Source: Saccharospirillum alexandrii (GTDB taxonomy: Bacteria > Pseudomonadota > Gammaproteobacteria > Pseudomonadales > Natronospirillaceae). From it: a stretch of 64,000 nt of DNA. The notes under the pieces are model-generated. The model was not told the origin of the DNA. It ran no database searches and worked only from the letters and a program-made list of their open reading frames with translations. Made by a program: the position numbers and the translations under genes. How positions within the stretch are numbered: position 1 is the first letter of the stretch; each line of letters opens with the position of its first letter. The stretch lies in the NCBI RefSeq assembly GCF_004000275.1, contig NZ_RCIP01000004.1, forward strand, positions 314,700 through 378,699, in the 5' to 3' direction. Below, piece by piece: positions 1 to 8,034 of the stretch.

Positions 1-307
1 CGCCAACGCCACCGACCAGTTTATCGACCGACCTTTGTTTGAAGGCGCGAATCGCATCGATATCGACCCTGGGTTCGCCAAACTGAACACCGATGTGTTC
101 GGCCTCCCGGGCTTCCGTTAACACGTCAGCGACATGCAACAGCGCCTTCGATGGTATGCAGCCAACGTTCAAGCAAACACCCCCAAGCGTCGGGTAACGC
201 TCAACCAGGGTCACCTCCTTACCCAAATCAGCCAGACGGAAAGCGGCCGAATAACCACCGGGGCCTGAGCCTAGAACCAGAACCTGAGTTTTCAGTGTTA
301 CTGCCAT
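1..307 (-). CDS. lpdA: Dihydrolipoyl dehydrogenase (E3), N-terminal part
   Basis: This is the first 102 codons of the flavoprotein that reoxidises dihydrolipoamide in the pyruvate and 2-oxoglutarate dehydrogenase complexes; the rest lies beyond the window's left edge. The start is ATG at 305-307. Residues about 9-16 carry the FAD-binding motif LGSGPGGY. The redox-active disulfide region reads [14 protein letters not shown], which matches E. coli-type Lpd closely. The remaining visible part is the FAD domain. Its neighbours on the missing side are probably aceE/aceF or other dehydrogenase genes, but that is inference. Family assignment is secure; which complex it serves cannot be told. Confidence 0.95.
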   Translation of the reverse strand, partial: MAVTLKTQVLVLGSGPGGYSAAFRLADLGKEVTLVERYPTLGGVCLNVGCIPSKALLHVADVLTEAREAEHIGVQFGEPRVDIDAIRAFKQRSVDKLVGGVG

Positions 308-585
308 GTTATGCCTCCGCATCAAATATACCTATCAGTAGATAGGTTAGAGCATAGCCTGTCATGCAGTGGGTGTAAATTGATCGACCTAGGGTGACGA
401 GCTTTCGTTTTACAGTTCACCGCTCGTTGACCGGTCAGTTCTTACACTTACTAATTTGTACGTACTTGCGAAAAGTGGGTGAGCCCTAATAAACTGACAC
501 CAAACCATTCAGGCCCAGTGCCGGAGTATTCTTGCCATATGGCTTCCCATTAGTGTGGGAGGTTAAATGAGGTCTCCATAAGCTT
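308..585. other. Intergenic region between divergent lpdA and the FrnE-like gene
   Basis: About 280 bases with no coding signal. It must hold the promoters of lpdA (leftward) and of the DsbA-family gene (rightward). I see no convincing consensus promoter, operator or RNA structure. Confidence 0.4.
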
Positions 586-1227
586 ATGCGAATAGATGTA
601 GTGTCTGACATAGCCTGCCCCTGGTGCGCCATTGGCGTGAATGCGCTGGAGCGTGCGCTGGAACAGCTGGGCGACTCCGCCGATATTGAGGTCCACTTCC
701 AGCCGTTTGAACTGAACCCTGATATGCCTCCTGAGGGGGTCGGGCTTACCGACTACCTCATCAGCCGGGTCGGCATGTCGCCAGATCAGGTTGAAGCGTC
801 CCACGTCACTCTGCGAGAGCGTGGAAATGCCGTAGGGTTCAGCTTTGGTGAACGTTCAATGATATGGAACACCTTTGATGCCCATCGGCTGCTTTACTGG
901 GCAGACGTGGAAGGGCCCGCCGGGGCCCAGCGCCGATTGAAGCTGGCACTGTTGCAGGCGTATCACGGAGAAGGCCGGAACCCCGGCGCTGAGGATGTGT
1001 TGCTGGAATGCGTCGCCAAGGCGGGGTTGGACGAGGCGCGGGCGCGTGAGGTTCTTGAGCAAGAGTTGTTTACCCAGGCCGTGCGGGATGCTGAAGATAA
1101 CTGGATGCAAAAGGGCGTTAGAGCGGTGCCGACAATGATCATCAATCAGACACAGGCGCTGCAAGGTGTGCAGCCCGTGGCAATGCTGGAAAACTTGCTG
1201 AGAACCGAGCTGGCCGCTCAGGGGTAA
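586..1227 (+). CDS. DsbA-family oxidoreductase, FrnE-like
   Basis: The 213-residue protein has a thioredoxin-like DsbA fold with the active-site motif CPWC at residues 11-14, following an N-terminal beta strand. It has no signal peptide, so it should be cytoplasmic. Members of the FrnE/2-hydroxychromene-2-carboxylate isomerase group (COG2761) have this length, an alpha-helical insertion in the middle, and a C-terminal segment reading GVRAVPTMIIN that contains the cis-proline next to the active site. The likely role is thiol-disulfide exchange, possibly in the oxidative stress response. The ATG at 586 directly precedes the conserved strand. It stands alone, about 280 bp from divergent lpdA. 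Confidence 0.85.
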   Translation: MRIDVVSDIACPWCAIGVNALERALEQLGDSADIEVHFQPFELNPDMPPEGVGLTDYLISRVGMSPDQVEASHVTLRERGNAVGFSFGERSMIWNTFDAHRLLYWADVEGPAGAQRRLKLALLQAYHGEGRNPGAEDVLLECVAKAGLDEARAREVLEQELFTQAVRDAEDNWMQKGVRAVPTMIINQTQALQGVQPVAMLENLLRTELAAQG

Positions 1228-1360
1228 GGCAAGTTCAGGGCTGCTCAGGACCGGACCTGTCAACGAGCGTTGGTGTTGCGCAGCCTATGCGGTATTCAAA
1301 GAGGGTGACGTCAGGGTATTGTGTCCGGTGACCACAGGACTGACCACCGGGTGACAAACC

Positions 1361-2125
1361 ATGGAAGCGCTTCCGTACTTGCGAGAAATTGTGCTGAAAC
1401 GAGATCAGATAGACGATTTCGGCAGATACCCCTTTTCGATCCCCGCTGTGAGAGAGCTGGACGCTCTCGAGTTTGCCCCTGACGTAACGTTCTTTGTTGG
1501 CGAGAACGGCAGTGGCAAGTCTACACTGATGGAAGCCATTGCCGTTGCGCTAGGCTTTAATGCCGAAGGCGGCACGAAAAACTTCAACTTCGACACCCGC
1601 GCATCGCATTCCTCGCTGCACCAGTACCTGAGAACCGTCAAATCCTATCAGCGGCCCAGAGATGGCTTCTTCCTAAGGGCAGAAAGCTATTTCAACCTCG
1701 CCACCAACATCGAAGAACTGGACCAGAACGACCCCGACAGTCTTTGGCCACCGCCGCCGCCTGTGATCGACTATTATGGCGGCGTATCGCTCCACGAGCA
1801 GTCACACGGTGAATCCTTTCTCGCCCTAATGCTGCACCGCTTCGGCGGTAAGGGGCTCTACCTGCTCGATGAACCGGAAGCGGCCCTGTCACCGACCCGA
1901 CAGCTGGCAGTATTAAGCCGTATGCACCAATTGGTCGGGGATTCCTCTCAGTTCATCATTGCAACCCACTCGCCCATACTGCTCGCCTACCCGGGTGCCT
2001 GGATATACCAGATTGACAATACCGGTATCAGCCGCGTGAATTATGAGGATACCGAGCACTACGCGGTTACCAGAGCGTTTTTGAATAACCCGGAAAGATT
2101 GTTGGAAGAGATTTTTCAGGAATGA
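1361..2125 (+). CDS. AAA family ATPase (SMC/ABC-like, COG3910 type)
   Basis: This 254-residue ATPase has Walker A GENGSGKST at residues 47-55, a signature-like segment LHEQSHGES near 144-152, and Walker B LYLLDEPEAALSP at about 167-178. A switch histidine follows in IIATHSPILLAYP near residue 203. The compact head with no coiled-coil arm and no TOPRIM nuclease fits the COG3910 'predicted ATPase' group. These resemble the ATPase half of OLD-like or ABC proteins but stand alone. No nuclease or toxin partner is adjacent. The start at 1361 lies well before the first conserved strand. The molecular role is unknown. Confidence 0.8.
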   Translation: MEALPYLREIVLKRDQIDDFGRYPFSIPAVRELDALEFAPDVTFFVGENGSGKSTLMEAIAVALGFNAEGGTKNFNFDTRASHSSLHQYLRTVKSYQRPRDGFFLRAESYFNLATNIEELDQNDPDSLWPPPPPVIDYYGGVSLHEQSHGESFLALMLHRFGGKGLYLLDEPEAALSPTRQLAVLSRMHQLVGDSSQFIIATHSPILLAYPGAWIYQIDNTGISRVNYEDTEHYAVTRAFLNNPERLLEEIFQE

Positions 2126-2447
2126 GAGATTCAGTTACATAACCGAAAGGATAATAACCGAGAGTTCTTTCCACTTTTGTCATTCTTGCCCATCATGAAA
2201 TTTGTGTACTCACGTAATCCACCAATGCTTCATATTAGAGTATTAGATTTTCCAGTTTGTACAGAAATCCGACACTTCATTGACTGAAAAAATTCGTTGG
2301 TCTCGGTGACATTCACGAGTTACCTATTGATATATTTTGAAACATTAGTTAACGGAATTCATTCGGTTATCGACTAATAATCAGCCTGGGGTCCGAGTGT
2401 GCTGTCCGTGACTCATTCTGTACAGTCGATACTAAGGAAGACATGGA
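2126..2447. other. AT-rich intergenic region before a lipoprotein gene
   Basis: About 320 bases, visibly richer in A+T than the flanking genes, with no convincing ORF or RNA. It presumably holds the promoter of the downstream lipoprotein gene. A GGAAG ribosome-binding site stands just before the ATG at 2448. Confidence 0.4.
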
Positions 2448-3329
2448 ATGAATACGATGAAATCATTGATAGTGATATCTATGGGCATACTGCTCGTCGC
2501 TTGCGGAGGGGGTGGCGATGGTGATGGTGATAGTAGCAGTTCCGGGTATTCTGGAAAGACGTCAGCGGCAACGGTTGATGACTCGAACAATACCGCTGTC
2601 GCCAAGGGGGTGCATGTCGCCTCCAAACAGGCCGTCAGTACTGAAGAGGGCGGTGGTGCTTTGCGCTCGTTGTTTGTGCCTGACTCTCCCCGCGACATAC
2701 TGATTGAGCAAAGCCTTAGTGATTCGCAATCGCTGCTTGCCCGAAACACGACGAGTGGCGATTATTCTCAATTTTGTAATGGGGGTGGTTCGGCATCCTA
2801 TACCCTAACGACTTCGCAGAATGGTGAGTCGGGTGAGTTTACCTATAACTATAATAACTGTACCTATACGTATGGAGAGTATTCCATAACCTACGATGGC
2901 AGCATGTACTACGAGTATGATAACAATGGTAATTACTGGCTGTGGGAATATGACCTTACCGTCTCTACGAATTACATGGGAAGTTATACGTTAACGTCCT
3001 CATACGAATGTTCCGGTGACCTGGGGTTGGGCAGCTGTACTGTGTCTGAGAACTTCAGTGATGATGGTGTTTCCTATCGGGTAACCGATGTGTCATTCAG
3101 CAGCTCAGGCAGTGATTTTGATTTTACAGCGAAGATATACCACGAAGACTACGGATACGTTGAGATCGTAGCGACTGACTTGGTGTTGTGTGACAACGGC
3201 GGCTTTTCAAGCGGTAGCATCGTTGTGACCGACTCGTCATCTACCGATGTACTAACGTTAACCTATTCCGGCTGTGATGCCCCGGTGGTAGTAACCTACA
3301 ATGGGACAACGTTTAACGTGAATCAATAG
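2448..3329 (+). CDS. Hypothetical Tyr/Ser/Gly-rich lipoprotein
   Basis: The 293-residue product begins with a short signal peptide ending in the lipobox LLVAC, followed by a flexible GGGGDGDGDSSSS spacer. It should therefore be an outer-membrane or periplasmic lipoprotein. The rest is rich in Tyr, Ser, Thr, Gly and Asn with alternating beta-strand character and a few paired cysteines (NNCTYTYG, YECSGDLGLGSC, CDNGG, SGCDAP). That suggests an extracellular beta-sheet domain. I do not recognise the family. Composition and codon use look more A+T-rich than the neighbours, so recent acquisition or relaxed selection is possible. A strong terminator follows. Confidence 0.75.
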   Translation: MNTMKSLIVISMGILLVACGGGGDGDGDSSSSGYSGKTSAATVDDSNNTAVAKGVHVASKQAVSTEEGGGALRSLFVPDSPRDILIEQSLSDSQSLLARNTTSGDYSQFCNGGGSASYTLTTSQNGESGEFTYNYNNCTYTYGEYSITYDGSMYYEYDNNGNYWLWEYDLTVSTNYMGSYTLTSSYECSGDLGLGSCTVSENFSDDGVSYRVTDVSFSSSGSDFDFTAKIYHEDYGYVEIVATDLVLCDNGGFSSGSIVVTDSSSTDVLTLTYSGCDAPVVVTYNGTTFNVNQ

Positions 3330-3362
3330 CGGCAGCGGCTATATGATGTGTTCATAACTATT

Positions 3363-3393
3363 AAAAAAAGCCCGCGCTACGCGGGCTTTTTTT
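3363..3393. terminator. Bidirectional rho-independent terminator
   Basis: A perfect inverted repeat, AAAAAAAGCCCGC then a 5-base loop then GCGGGCTTTTTTT, lies between the convergent lipoprotein gene (+) and pepP (-). The A-run and T-run flank the GC stem, so it can stop transcription from both sides. Confidence 0.95.
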
Positions 3394-3410
3394 GTGTTAA
3401 ACAGGCACAC

Positions 3411-4745
3411 TCAAAACAAACTGCTCTGCCCACCCTTCATCAGCGCTTCAATATCCGCCGGGTCTTTGACCACATCCTGGGTCAGCACTTCACAGCCGTC
3501 TTTAGTCACTACCACGTCGTCTTCAATGCGCACACCAATGCCGCGCCAGCGTTCTTCAACGTTGGTGTTGTGCGGTGAGATGTATAGCCCGGGTTCGATG
3601 GTCATCACCATGCCGGGTTCCATGACGCGCCATTCGCCACCGACTTTGTAGTCGCCCACATCGTGCACATCCATGCCCAGCCAGTGGCCGGTCTTGTGCA
3701 TGAAGAAGGGGGCATAGGCGTTGCTGCTGATCAGGTCGTCGACATTGCCGTCGAGCAAGCCCAATTCGACCAGACCCTCAACCAGAACACGCACCGTGGC
3801 TTCGTGTGGGGCGATCCAGGGTTGGCCGGGGCGCACGGCTTCGATGCTGGCGTACTGGGCTTTCAGCACCAGGTCGTAAATGGCCCGCTGTTCGGTGCTG
3901 AAGTGGCCGTTGGCAGGGAAGGTGCGGGTGATGTCGGAGGCGTAATATTCCAGCTCGCAGCCAGCGTCGATCAGCACCAGGTCGCCGTCCTGAATTTTGG
4001 CGGTGTTTTCAATGTAGTGCAGGATGCAGGCGTTGTCGCCGCTGCCAACAATGGCCGGGTAGGCAGGCCAGGGGCTGCCGGCCATCATGCATTCGTGCTC
4101 GATTTCGGCTTGGAGCTGGTATTCCATCATGCCGGGTTTGCAGGCTTTCATGGCGCGGGTGTGAGCCCGGGCGCTGATTTTAGCCGCTTCGCGCATGATG
4201 GCGATTTCCTGTTTCGATTTGAACAGGCGCAGGTCGTGCAGCAAGTGCGACATGTCTGAGAAGTCTTCCGGCGGTTGGGCACCGGTACGAACCTTGGCGC
4301 GAATCTGGTTGACCCAGGTCATCAGCTGGTGGTCGAAGTCGCCATCGACTCCCATTTGCGAATAGACGCGGCTGCGGCCTTCCATCAGGCCTGGCAGAAT
4401 GTCGTCGATGTCGTCGATGGGAAAGGCATCGTCGGCCTGGAATTGTTCCACTGCACCATCGGGGCCGGCGCGGTAGCCGTCCCAGATCTCCCGGGCCGGG
4501 TCTTTATCGCGCACAAACAGCACGTATTCGCCCTGTTCGCGACCGGGCATCAGCACCAGTACGGCGTCTGGTTCACGAAAGCCAGTGAGGTACATGAAGT
4601 CGCTGTTCTGGCGAAAGCGGTGGTGGACGTCATTGTTGCGAATGGTTTCCGTAGCGGACGGCAAAATGGCAATGCTGTTGTCGGCCATCTGTTCCATCAA
4701 ACGCTTGCGCCGTTCGGCAAATTCCGCCGGGCTGATGTGTTTCAT
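3411..4745 (-). CDS. pepP: Xaa-Pro aminopeptidase P
   Basis: PepP removes N-terminal residues that precede proline, using a two-manganese pita-bread active site in the cytoplasm. The protein is 444 residues, close to E. coli PepP (441). Metal-binding segments are visible: VLIDAGCELEYYASDITRTFP, the HKTGHWLGMDVHDVG histidine region, and MTIEPGLYI followed by GIGVRIEDDVVV. The N-terminal domain keeps RQNSDFMYLTGF. I chose the ATG at 4745 (MKHISPAEF), which has a GAGGA ribosome-binding site. An in-frame ATG 18 codons upstream would add a non-conserved extension. The ygfB-type gene lies 65 bp upstream, as in E. coli, suggesting one operon. Confidence 0.95.
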   Translation of the reverse strand: MKHISPAEFAERRKRLMEQMADNSIAILPSATETIRNNDVHHRFRQNSDFMYLTGFREPDAVLVLMPGREQGEYVLFVRDKDPAREIWDGYRAGPDGAVEQFQADDAFPIDDIDDILPGLMEGRSRVYSQMGVDGDFDHQLMTWVNQIRAKVRTGAQPPEDFSDMSHLLHDLRLFKSKQEIAIMREAAKISARAHTRAMKACKPGMMEYQLQAEIEHECMMAGSPWPAYPAIVGSGDNACILHYIENTAKIQDGDLVLIDAGCELEYYASDITRTFPANGHFSTEQRAIYDLVLKAQYASIEAVRPGQPWIAPHEATVRVLVEGLVELGLLDGNVDDLISSNAYAPFFMHKTGHWLGMDVHDVGDYKVGGEWRVMEPGMVMTIEPGLYISPHNTNVEERWRGIGVRIEDDVVVTKDGCEVLTQDVVKDPADIEALMKGGQSSLF

Positions 4746-4810
4746 GCGGTCGTCCTCAGGGTCTGTCTTTCCAATAGAGTTAGCGTATTTTTTCGGCAAG
4801 CGTGCCCGGG

Positions 4811-5419
4811 TCAGTGAACGACCGGGGGTTCGTCGTCGCTGGCGGCGTTGGCGTTGTATTCCAGAAACAGGGTGAGTACGCCCAGACGAACGTGTTCGCT
4901 GATTGCCAGGAAGTCGGCCTCGGCTTGGTCGCCTTCGTCATATTCGGTATCGACCTGGGCAATCGCCGACAAGTCTTCCAATACCTCTTCTACGGCTTCG
5001 GGCAGGGCTTGGCCTTCCGCCACAACGCCCACCGAGCCAAAGGCACCCAGGAAGCTACCGCTCCAGTCGCTGAGCGCATCGAGGCGTTCATCGAGCGGAG
5101 CTTCGTCGGTAGGCAGTAGCAGGGTAAAGCCAAGGCCCGTGTCTTCGAGTGACTGCAGAGTCCACACATAGAGGCCTTTCAAAATAATGTGGTGGCCTTC
5201 GGTGACGGTTTCCGTCGGGGCCAGTAGCTCCAGCGCCCAGTGCACCCAATCTTCGCTGCTCATGCGGTGGCCGGCGGCCAGAATGCCCGCCAGAGAGGCA
5301 TGCAGCGAGGTTGGGGTTTGGCCGGTACCCAGGCGTCGAAACAGCTCGGCGAGGTCTTCGTAGGCCATTTCAGGGGCTTCAGGGCGGGCTTCGGGGTGTT
5401 TTGCTGACGAGTCGGACAT
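4811..5419 (-). CDS. ygfB: UPF0149 family protein, YgfB-like
   Basis: The 202-residue acidic, helical cytoplasmic protein belongs to the UPF0149 (YgfB) family. Visible family features include the GHHIILKGLYVWTLQSLEDTG segment region, WSGSFLGAFG, and a C-terminal DTEYDEGDQAEADFLAISEHVRLGVLTLF helix pair. In Pseudomonas aeruginosa YgfB has been linked to regulation of AmpC expression. In most gammaproteobacteria it sits just upstream of pepP, as here. It diverges from the TIGR02449-zapA operon. The start has a GGAG-like site upstream. Confidence 0.88.
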   Translation of the reverse strand: MSDSSAKHPEARPEAPEMAYEDLAELFRRLGTGQTPTSLHASLAGILAAGHRMSSEDWVHWALELLAPTETVTEGHHIILKGLYVWTLQSLEDTGLGFTLLLPTDEAPLDERLDALSDWSGSFLGAFGSVGVVAEGQALPEAVEEVLEDLSAIAQVDTEYDEGDQAEADFLAISEHVRLGVLTLFLEYNANAASDDEPPVVH

Positions 5420-5527
5420 GAAGTCTCCAATCGGAGGGCCAGGAGGGGGTGGCCCAGAGAATGCGCGGGTCCGGGTCCAGTCCGGACATACTTTTTACCT
5501 GGTACATTTTACCTAAAAAACATGCTA

Positions 5528-5545
5528 TCACAGCCCAGGCTGTGA
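5528..5545. promoter_or_regulatory. Perfect 8-2-8 inverted repeat upstream of the zapA promoter
   Basis: The sequence TCACAGCCCAGGCTGTGA is a perfect dyad with 8-bp arms and a 2-bp centre. It ends 9 bp before the -35 of the predicted zapA-operon promoter, within the ygfB/zapA divergent region. It looks like a protein-binding site, but the regulator is unknown. The half-sites are inverted relative to the CRP consensus, so it is not a standard CRP site. Confidence 0.5.
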
Positions 5546-5554
5546 CCGCAGTCG

Positions 5555-5582
5555 TTGACCGTTACCAAGCCGCGTTTATATA
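5555..5582 (+). promoter_or_regulatory. Predicted sigma70 promoter of the TIGR02449-zapA operon
   Basis: TTGACC at 5555-5560 and TATATA at 5577-5582 are separated by 16 bp. Transcription would start near 5589, about 25 bases before the ATG at 5614. Confidence 0.65.
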
Positions 5583-5613
5583 GTAGGCCCCCGTAAACAA
5601 TGCTGGCCTGCCT

Positions 5614-5823
5614 ATGTCTGAACCAACCCTGAAGAGTCTGGAACACAAACTGGACGCCTTGCTCGACCAGTTTCAGCGCCTGGAGCAGGAAAATCAGCTG
5701 CTAAAAGCCGAACGGTCGGCCTGGCAAGCCGAGCGCGCCAAACTGATCAAACAGAACGAGCTGGCCCGAGACCGGGTCGAAGCGATGATAGTGCGCTTGC
5801 GGGCCATGGAGCAATCGGAATGA
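5614..5823 (+). CDS. TIGR02449 family coiled-coil protein
   Basis: This 69-residue protein is almost wholly a predicted coiled coil (LEHKLDALLDQFQRLEQEN, then LKAERSAWQAERAKL). It matches the TIGR02449 small protein found directly upstream of zapA in gammaproteobacteria and is reminiscent of ZapB in size and heptad pattern. Its stop overlaps the zapA start (ATGA), so the two are translationally coupled. A role in cell division with ZapA is inferred from position only. Confidence 0.85.
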   Translation: MSEPTLKSLEHKLDALLDQFQRLEQENQLLKAERSAWQAERAKLIKQNELARDRVEAMIVRLRAMEQSE

Positions 5824-6137
5824 GCAATGTACAGACCCTGACCGTCACCATTCTAGACCGCGAATACCGCGTCGCCTGCCCGGAAGGCCAGGAGCCCAAG
5901 CTGGAAGAAGCCGCGCGGGCGCTGGACCGCAAAATGAAAGAAATTCGCGTGACCGGCAAAGTGTTCGGCATTGAGCGCATCGCGGTGATGGCGGCATTGA
6001 ACCTGACCCGGGAGTTGCTCGATACCACCCCGGTGGCCGCTCACGATCAGGACACCCTGGCACGGCTTGAGCAGAAAATCAGCCAGGTATTGCCCGAGCA
6101 GATCAGCATTGCGATGGATCTGGATGAGGATGATTGA
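5820..6137 (+). CDS. zapA: Cell division protein ZapA
   Basis: ZapA binds FtsZ and cross-links protofilaments at the division ring. The 105-residue protein has the ZapA head domain (VTILDREYRVACPEGQE, then AARALDRKMKEIR) and the helical tail (ERIAVMAALNLTRELL) used for dimerisation. Length equals that of other gammaproteobacterial ZapA proteins. It overlaps the upstream coiled-coil gene by four bases and is followed by the 6S RNA gene. Confidence 0.95.
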   Translation: MSNVQTLTVTILDREYRVACPEGQEPKLEEAARALDRKMKEIRVTGKVFGIERIAVMAALNLTRELLDTTPVAAHDQDTLARLEQKISQVLPEQISIAMDLDEDD

Positions 6138-6253
6138 GGGTAACTTCATCATGCGAAAAATTTTCGATCAGCGTTGTGGGGCCCGGGAGCGCGTCCCAGG
6201 CGAGCCGGGCGTTTCAAAGTGATCGGGAAGTGAATAAATCGTATCTGTCAAGA

Positions 6254-6281
6254 CTGTCATTCGCCGCATTTTCATTATAAT
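6254..6281 (+). promoter_or_regulatory. Predicted promoter of 6S RNA
   Basis: A perfect TATAAT -10 box is at 6276-6281, with a weak -35 (CTGTCA, 6254-6259) and a 16-bp spacer. The distance to the first paired base of the 6S RNA (6289) is right for the transcription start. Confidence 0.75.
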
Positions 6282-6287
6282 CCGAGT

Positions 6288-6473
6288 CATCCCTGGGCTA
6301 TGCGCCAGCTATGCAAAGTCCTCGAGCCGATAATTTTTACCCAGGTGTTTCTTAGCTGGTAATGTGAGCATGTCCGCTTGTCGGAAAGCCTAATTTATCA
6401 CGAGGGACGCCGCCTTGAACTCTACGGTTCAAGGTCTCTCATGGCAGCGGTAGTCTGGGGATACCCGTTTTTT
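6288..6473 (+). ncRNA. ssrS: 6S RNA
   Basis: 6S RNA mimics an open promoter, sequesters the sigma70 RNA polymerase holoenzyme in stationary phase, and serves as template for product RNAs. The 12-bp closing stem pairs 6289-6300 with 6451-6462 (with G-U pairs). Conserved blocks shared with E. coli 6S are readable: GAGCCGATA, GTGAGCATG, GGAAAGCCT, and the apical GCCTTGAAC...GGTTCAAGG hairpin. A T-run at 6468-6473 follows. The position between zapA and the 5-formyl-THF ligase gene is the classic gammaproteobacterial locus. Confidence 0.95.
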
Positions 6474-6487
6474 GGAGTCTGTTTCGG

Positions 6488-7090
6488 ATGACTCAGCCCG
6501 ACCCTGAAATAGCTCATCAGAAGCGTGCTTTGCGCAAAGAACTGCGCACTCGCCGGCGCGCCCTGTCACCAATCGAACAGCACCTGGCTGCTGTAGGCCT
6601 GGTCCGTCAGGTTCGCCACCACCCCGATTACCCCCGCGCTCGCCGCATTGCCCTGTACTGGGCGAACGATGGTGAAATCAATCTCGACCCGCTCACCCTG
6701 CAGTTGAAGGCCGATGGAAAGTCTCTGTTTCTACCGGTGCTTAATCCTCTCGACCCGGTACGTCCGCACCTCTGGTTTTGCCATTGGCACCCGGGCGAGC
6801 CGATGCGTCCCAACCGGTTCGGTATTCCGGAACCGGCCAAACCGGAACGCATTCCCACCTGGACGCTCGATTGGGTGCTGATGCCGTTGGTGGGGTTTGA
6901 TGCCGCCGGGGGCCGGCTGGGCATGGGCGGTGGCTTTTACGACAGAACCTTCGCACAGGAAGGACGCTGGCCACAGCAACCGCAACGCCTGGGCGTAGCG
7001 CATGAGTGCCAGTGTGTAGAGGCGATTCCCCAGGAAGGGTGGGACCTGCCCCTGGCGGCGGTGATCACCGACCAAGGGATCTACAGGTAG
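6488..7090 (+). CDS. fthC: 5-formyltetrahydrofolate cyclo-ligase
   Basis: The enzyme converts 5-formyl-THF to 5,10-methenyl-THF using ATP, in cytoplasmic one-carbon metabolism. The 200-residue protein (also called YgfA) has the family's ATP/folate-binding motif GGRLGMGGGFYDRTF near residues 140-155. An N-terminal basic helix (KRALRKELRTRRRAL) and YWANDGEINLDPL are also typical. It lies just downstream of the 6S RNA gene and is probably cotranscribed with it, as in E. coli. Confidence 0.93.
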   Translation: MTQPDPEIAHQKRALRKELRTRRRALSPIEQHLAAVGLVRQVRHHPDYPRARRIALYWANDGEINLDPLTLQLKADGKSLFLPVLNPLDPVRPHLWFCHWHPGEPMRPNRFGIPEPAKPERIPTWTLDWVLMPLVGFDAAGGRLGMGGGFYDRTFAQEGRWPQQPQRLGVAHECQCVEAIPQEGWDLPLAAVITDQGIYR

Positions 7091-7127
7091 CCTGGGCCGT
7101 GTAGCATCTGGCCTGAAGCCAGAGCGA

Positions 7128-7289
7128 TTATTGGCGGTTGAGCTCGGTTCCTAACAGGATACCGGACGCCTTGGCATTCACATCATTGATGCGTTCGCGA
7201 TTGTCTCCCTTCGACATGCCGCTCAGGGTCAGTCCTAACCCGAGGATCAGCGCCAGCATGACCAGAATATCCGGTTTACTGCGTTTCAT
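7128..7289 (-). CDS. Small single-pass membrane protein, 53 residues
   Basis: An ORF from ATG (7287-7289) to TAA (7128-7130) encodes 53 residues. It begins MKRSKPDILVMLALILGLGL, a basic start followed by a hydrophobic segment, then a polar tail ending in TELNRQ. A GAAAG ribosome-binding site precedes it. The charged-hydrophobic-charged layout and the absence of a competing ORF make it a credible small inner-membrane protein. Function unknown; the family is not recognised. Confidence 0.6.
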   Translation of the reverse strand: MKRSKPDILVMLALILGLGLTLSGMSKGDNRERINDVNAKASGILLGTELNRQ

Positions 7290-7502
7290 AGTGGCTTTCT
7301 TTTTTTTCGTTGATGTTGGTTAGCCGGTTTTTACCGGTCTGTTTTCACCGGCCTCGACACCGGTGGTACTGCGTTCTACTGTGATACAGCGCGAATTCTG
7401 ACGCGCTGTCAGAATCGTGGCGAAGTATCTGTCAACTAATGTGACAAATCTGTGATAAAAATCAAAGTATTTTATTCTTAAAATGCACAAACGGACAAAA
7501 AG
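7290..7502. other. Intergenic region before the EVE gene
   Basis: Some 210 bases between two divergent genes. The right half (7430-7500) is A+T-rich and probably carries the EVE-gene promoter. Nothing else is recognised. Confidence 0.35.
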
Positions 7503-7952
7503 ATGGCAAATTGGCTGCTAAAGACCGAACCGGATGTCTTTTCCATCGACGATCTGGCCGCTGCTGGCAAGCAGGGTGAACCCTGGAACGGCATTCGCAA
7601 TTACCAGGCCCGGAACTTTTTGCGGGACATGACACCGGGTGACCGGGTACTGATCTACCATTCATCCTGTGCCGAGCCCGGCATTGTCGGCGAGGGCGAG
7701 GTGATCAGTGCACCCGCCCCCGATCCGGATGCCCTGAACCCGGAGTCACCCTATTACGACCCGAAAAGCTCGGCCGACAACAACCGCTGGTCGGTGGTGC
7801 AGGTTCGCTATGTCAGGCACTGGCCCGGGGTGCTCAGCCTGAAATCCCTGAAAGCCATGCCGGAGCTTGAAAATATGGCCCTGCTGCGCCAGGCCCGGTT
7901 GTCGGTAAGCCCGGTAACGGATGCAGAATGGCAGCATCTTGAACAGCGATAA
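7503..7952 (+). CDS. EVE domain-containing protein (thymocyte nuclear protein 1-like)
   Basis: The 149-residue protein is a complete single EVE domain (PUA-like fold). The start NWLLKTEPDVFSIDDL and the WNGIRNYQARNFLRDM and VLIYHSS segments are diagnostic. EVE domains bind modified bases in DNA or RNA. Standalone bacterial members are common, and their targets are mostly unproven. No restriction or methylation gene is nearby. The following CNB-domain gene is 82 bp downstream on the same strand. Confidence 0.9.
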   Translation: MANWLLKTEPDVFSIDDLAAAGKQGEPWNGIRNYQARNFLRDMTPGDRVLIYHSSCAEPGIVGEGEVISAPAPDPDALNPESPYYDPKSSADNNRWSVVQVRYVRHWPGVLSLKSLKAMPELENMALLRQARLSVSPVTDAEWQHLEQR

Positions 7953-8034
7953 CCCCGGTGTGACCAGGCGCACCGAATGCAGCCGCGGGGTATGGTTTAC
8001 TGTGGCAACACACAGCGGGGCAAACTAAGCAGGT

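Noticed and set aside
3663-4817. Two long plus-strand frames opposite pepP
   Set aside because: They translate the antisense of conserved PepP codons and have no recognisable motifs.
5528-5545. CRP site
   Set aside because: The half-sites face the wrong way (TCACA first, TGTGA last, 2-bp centre) compared with TGTGA-N6-TCACA.
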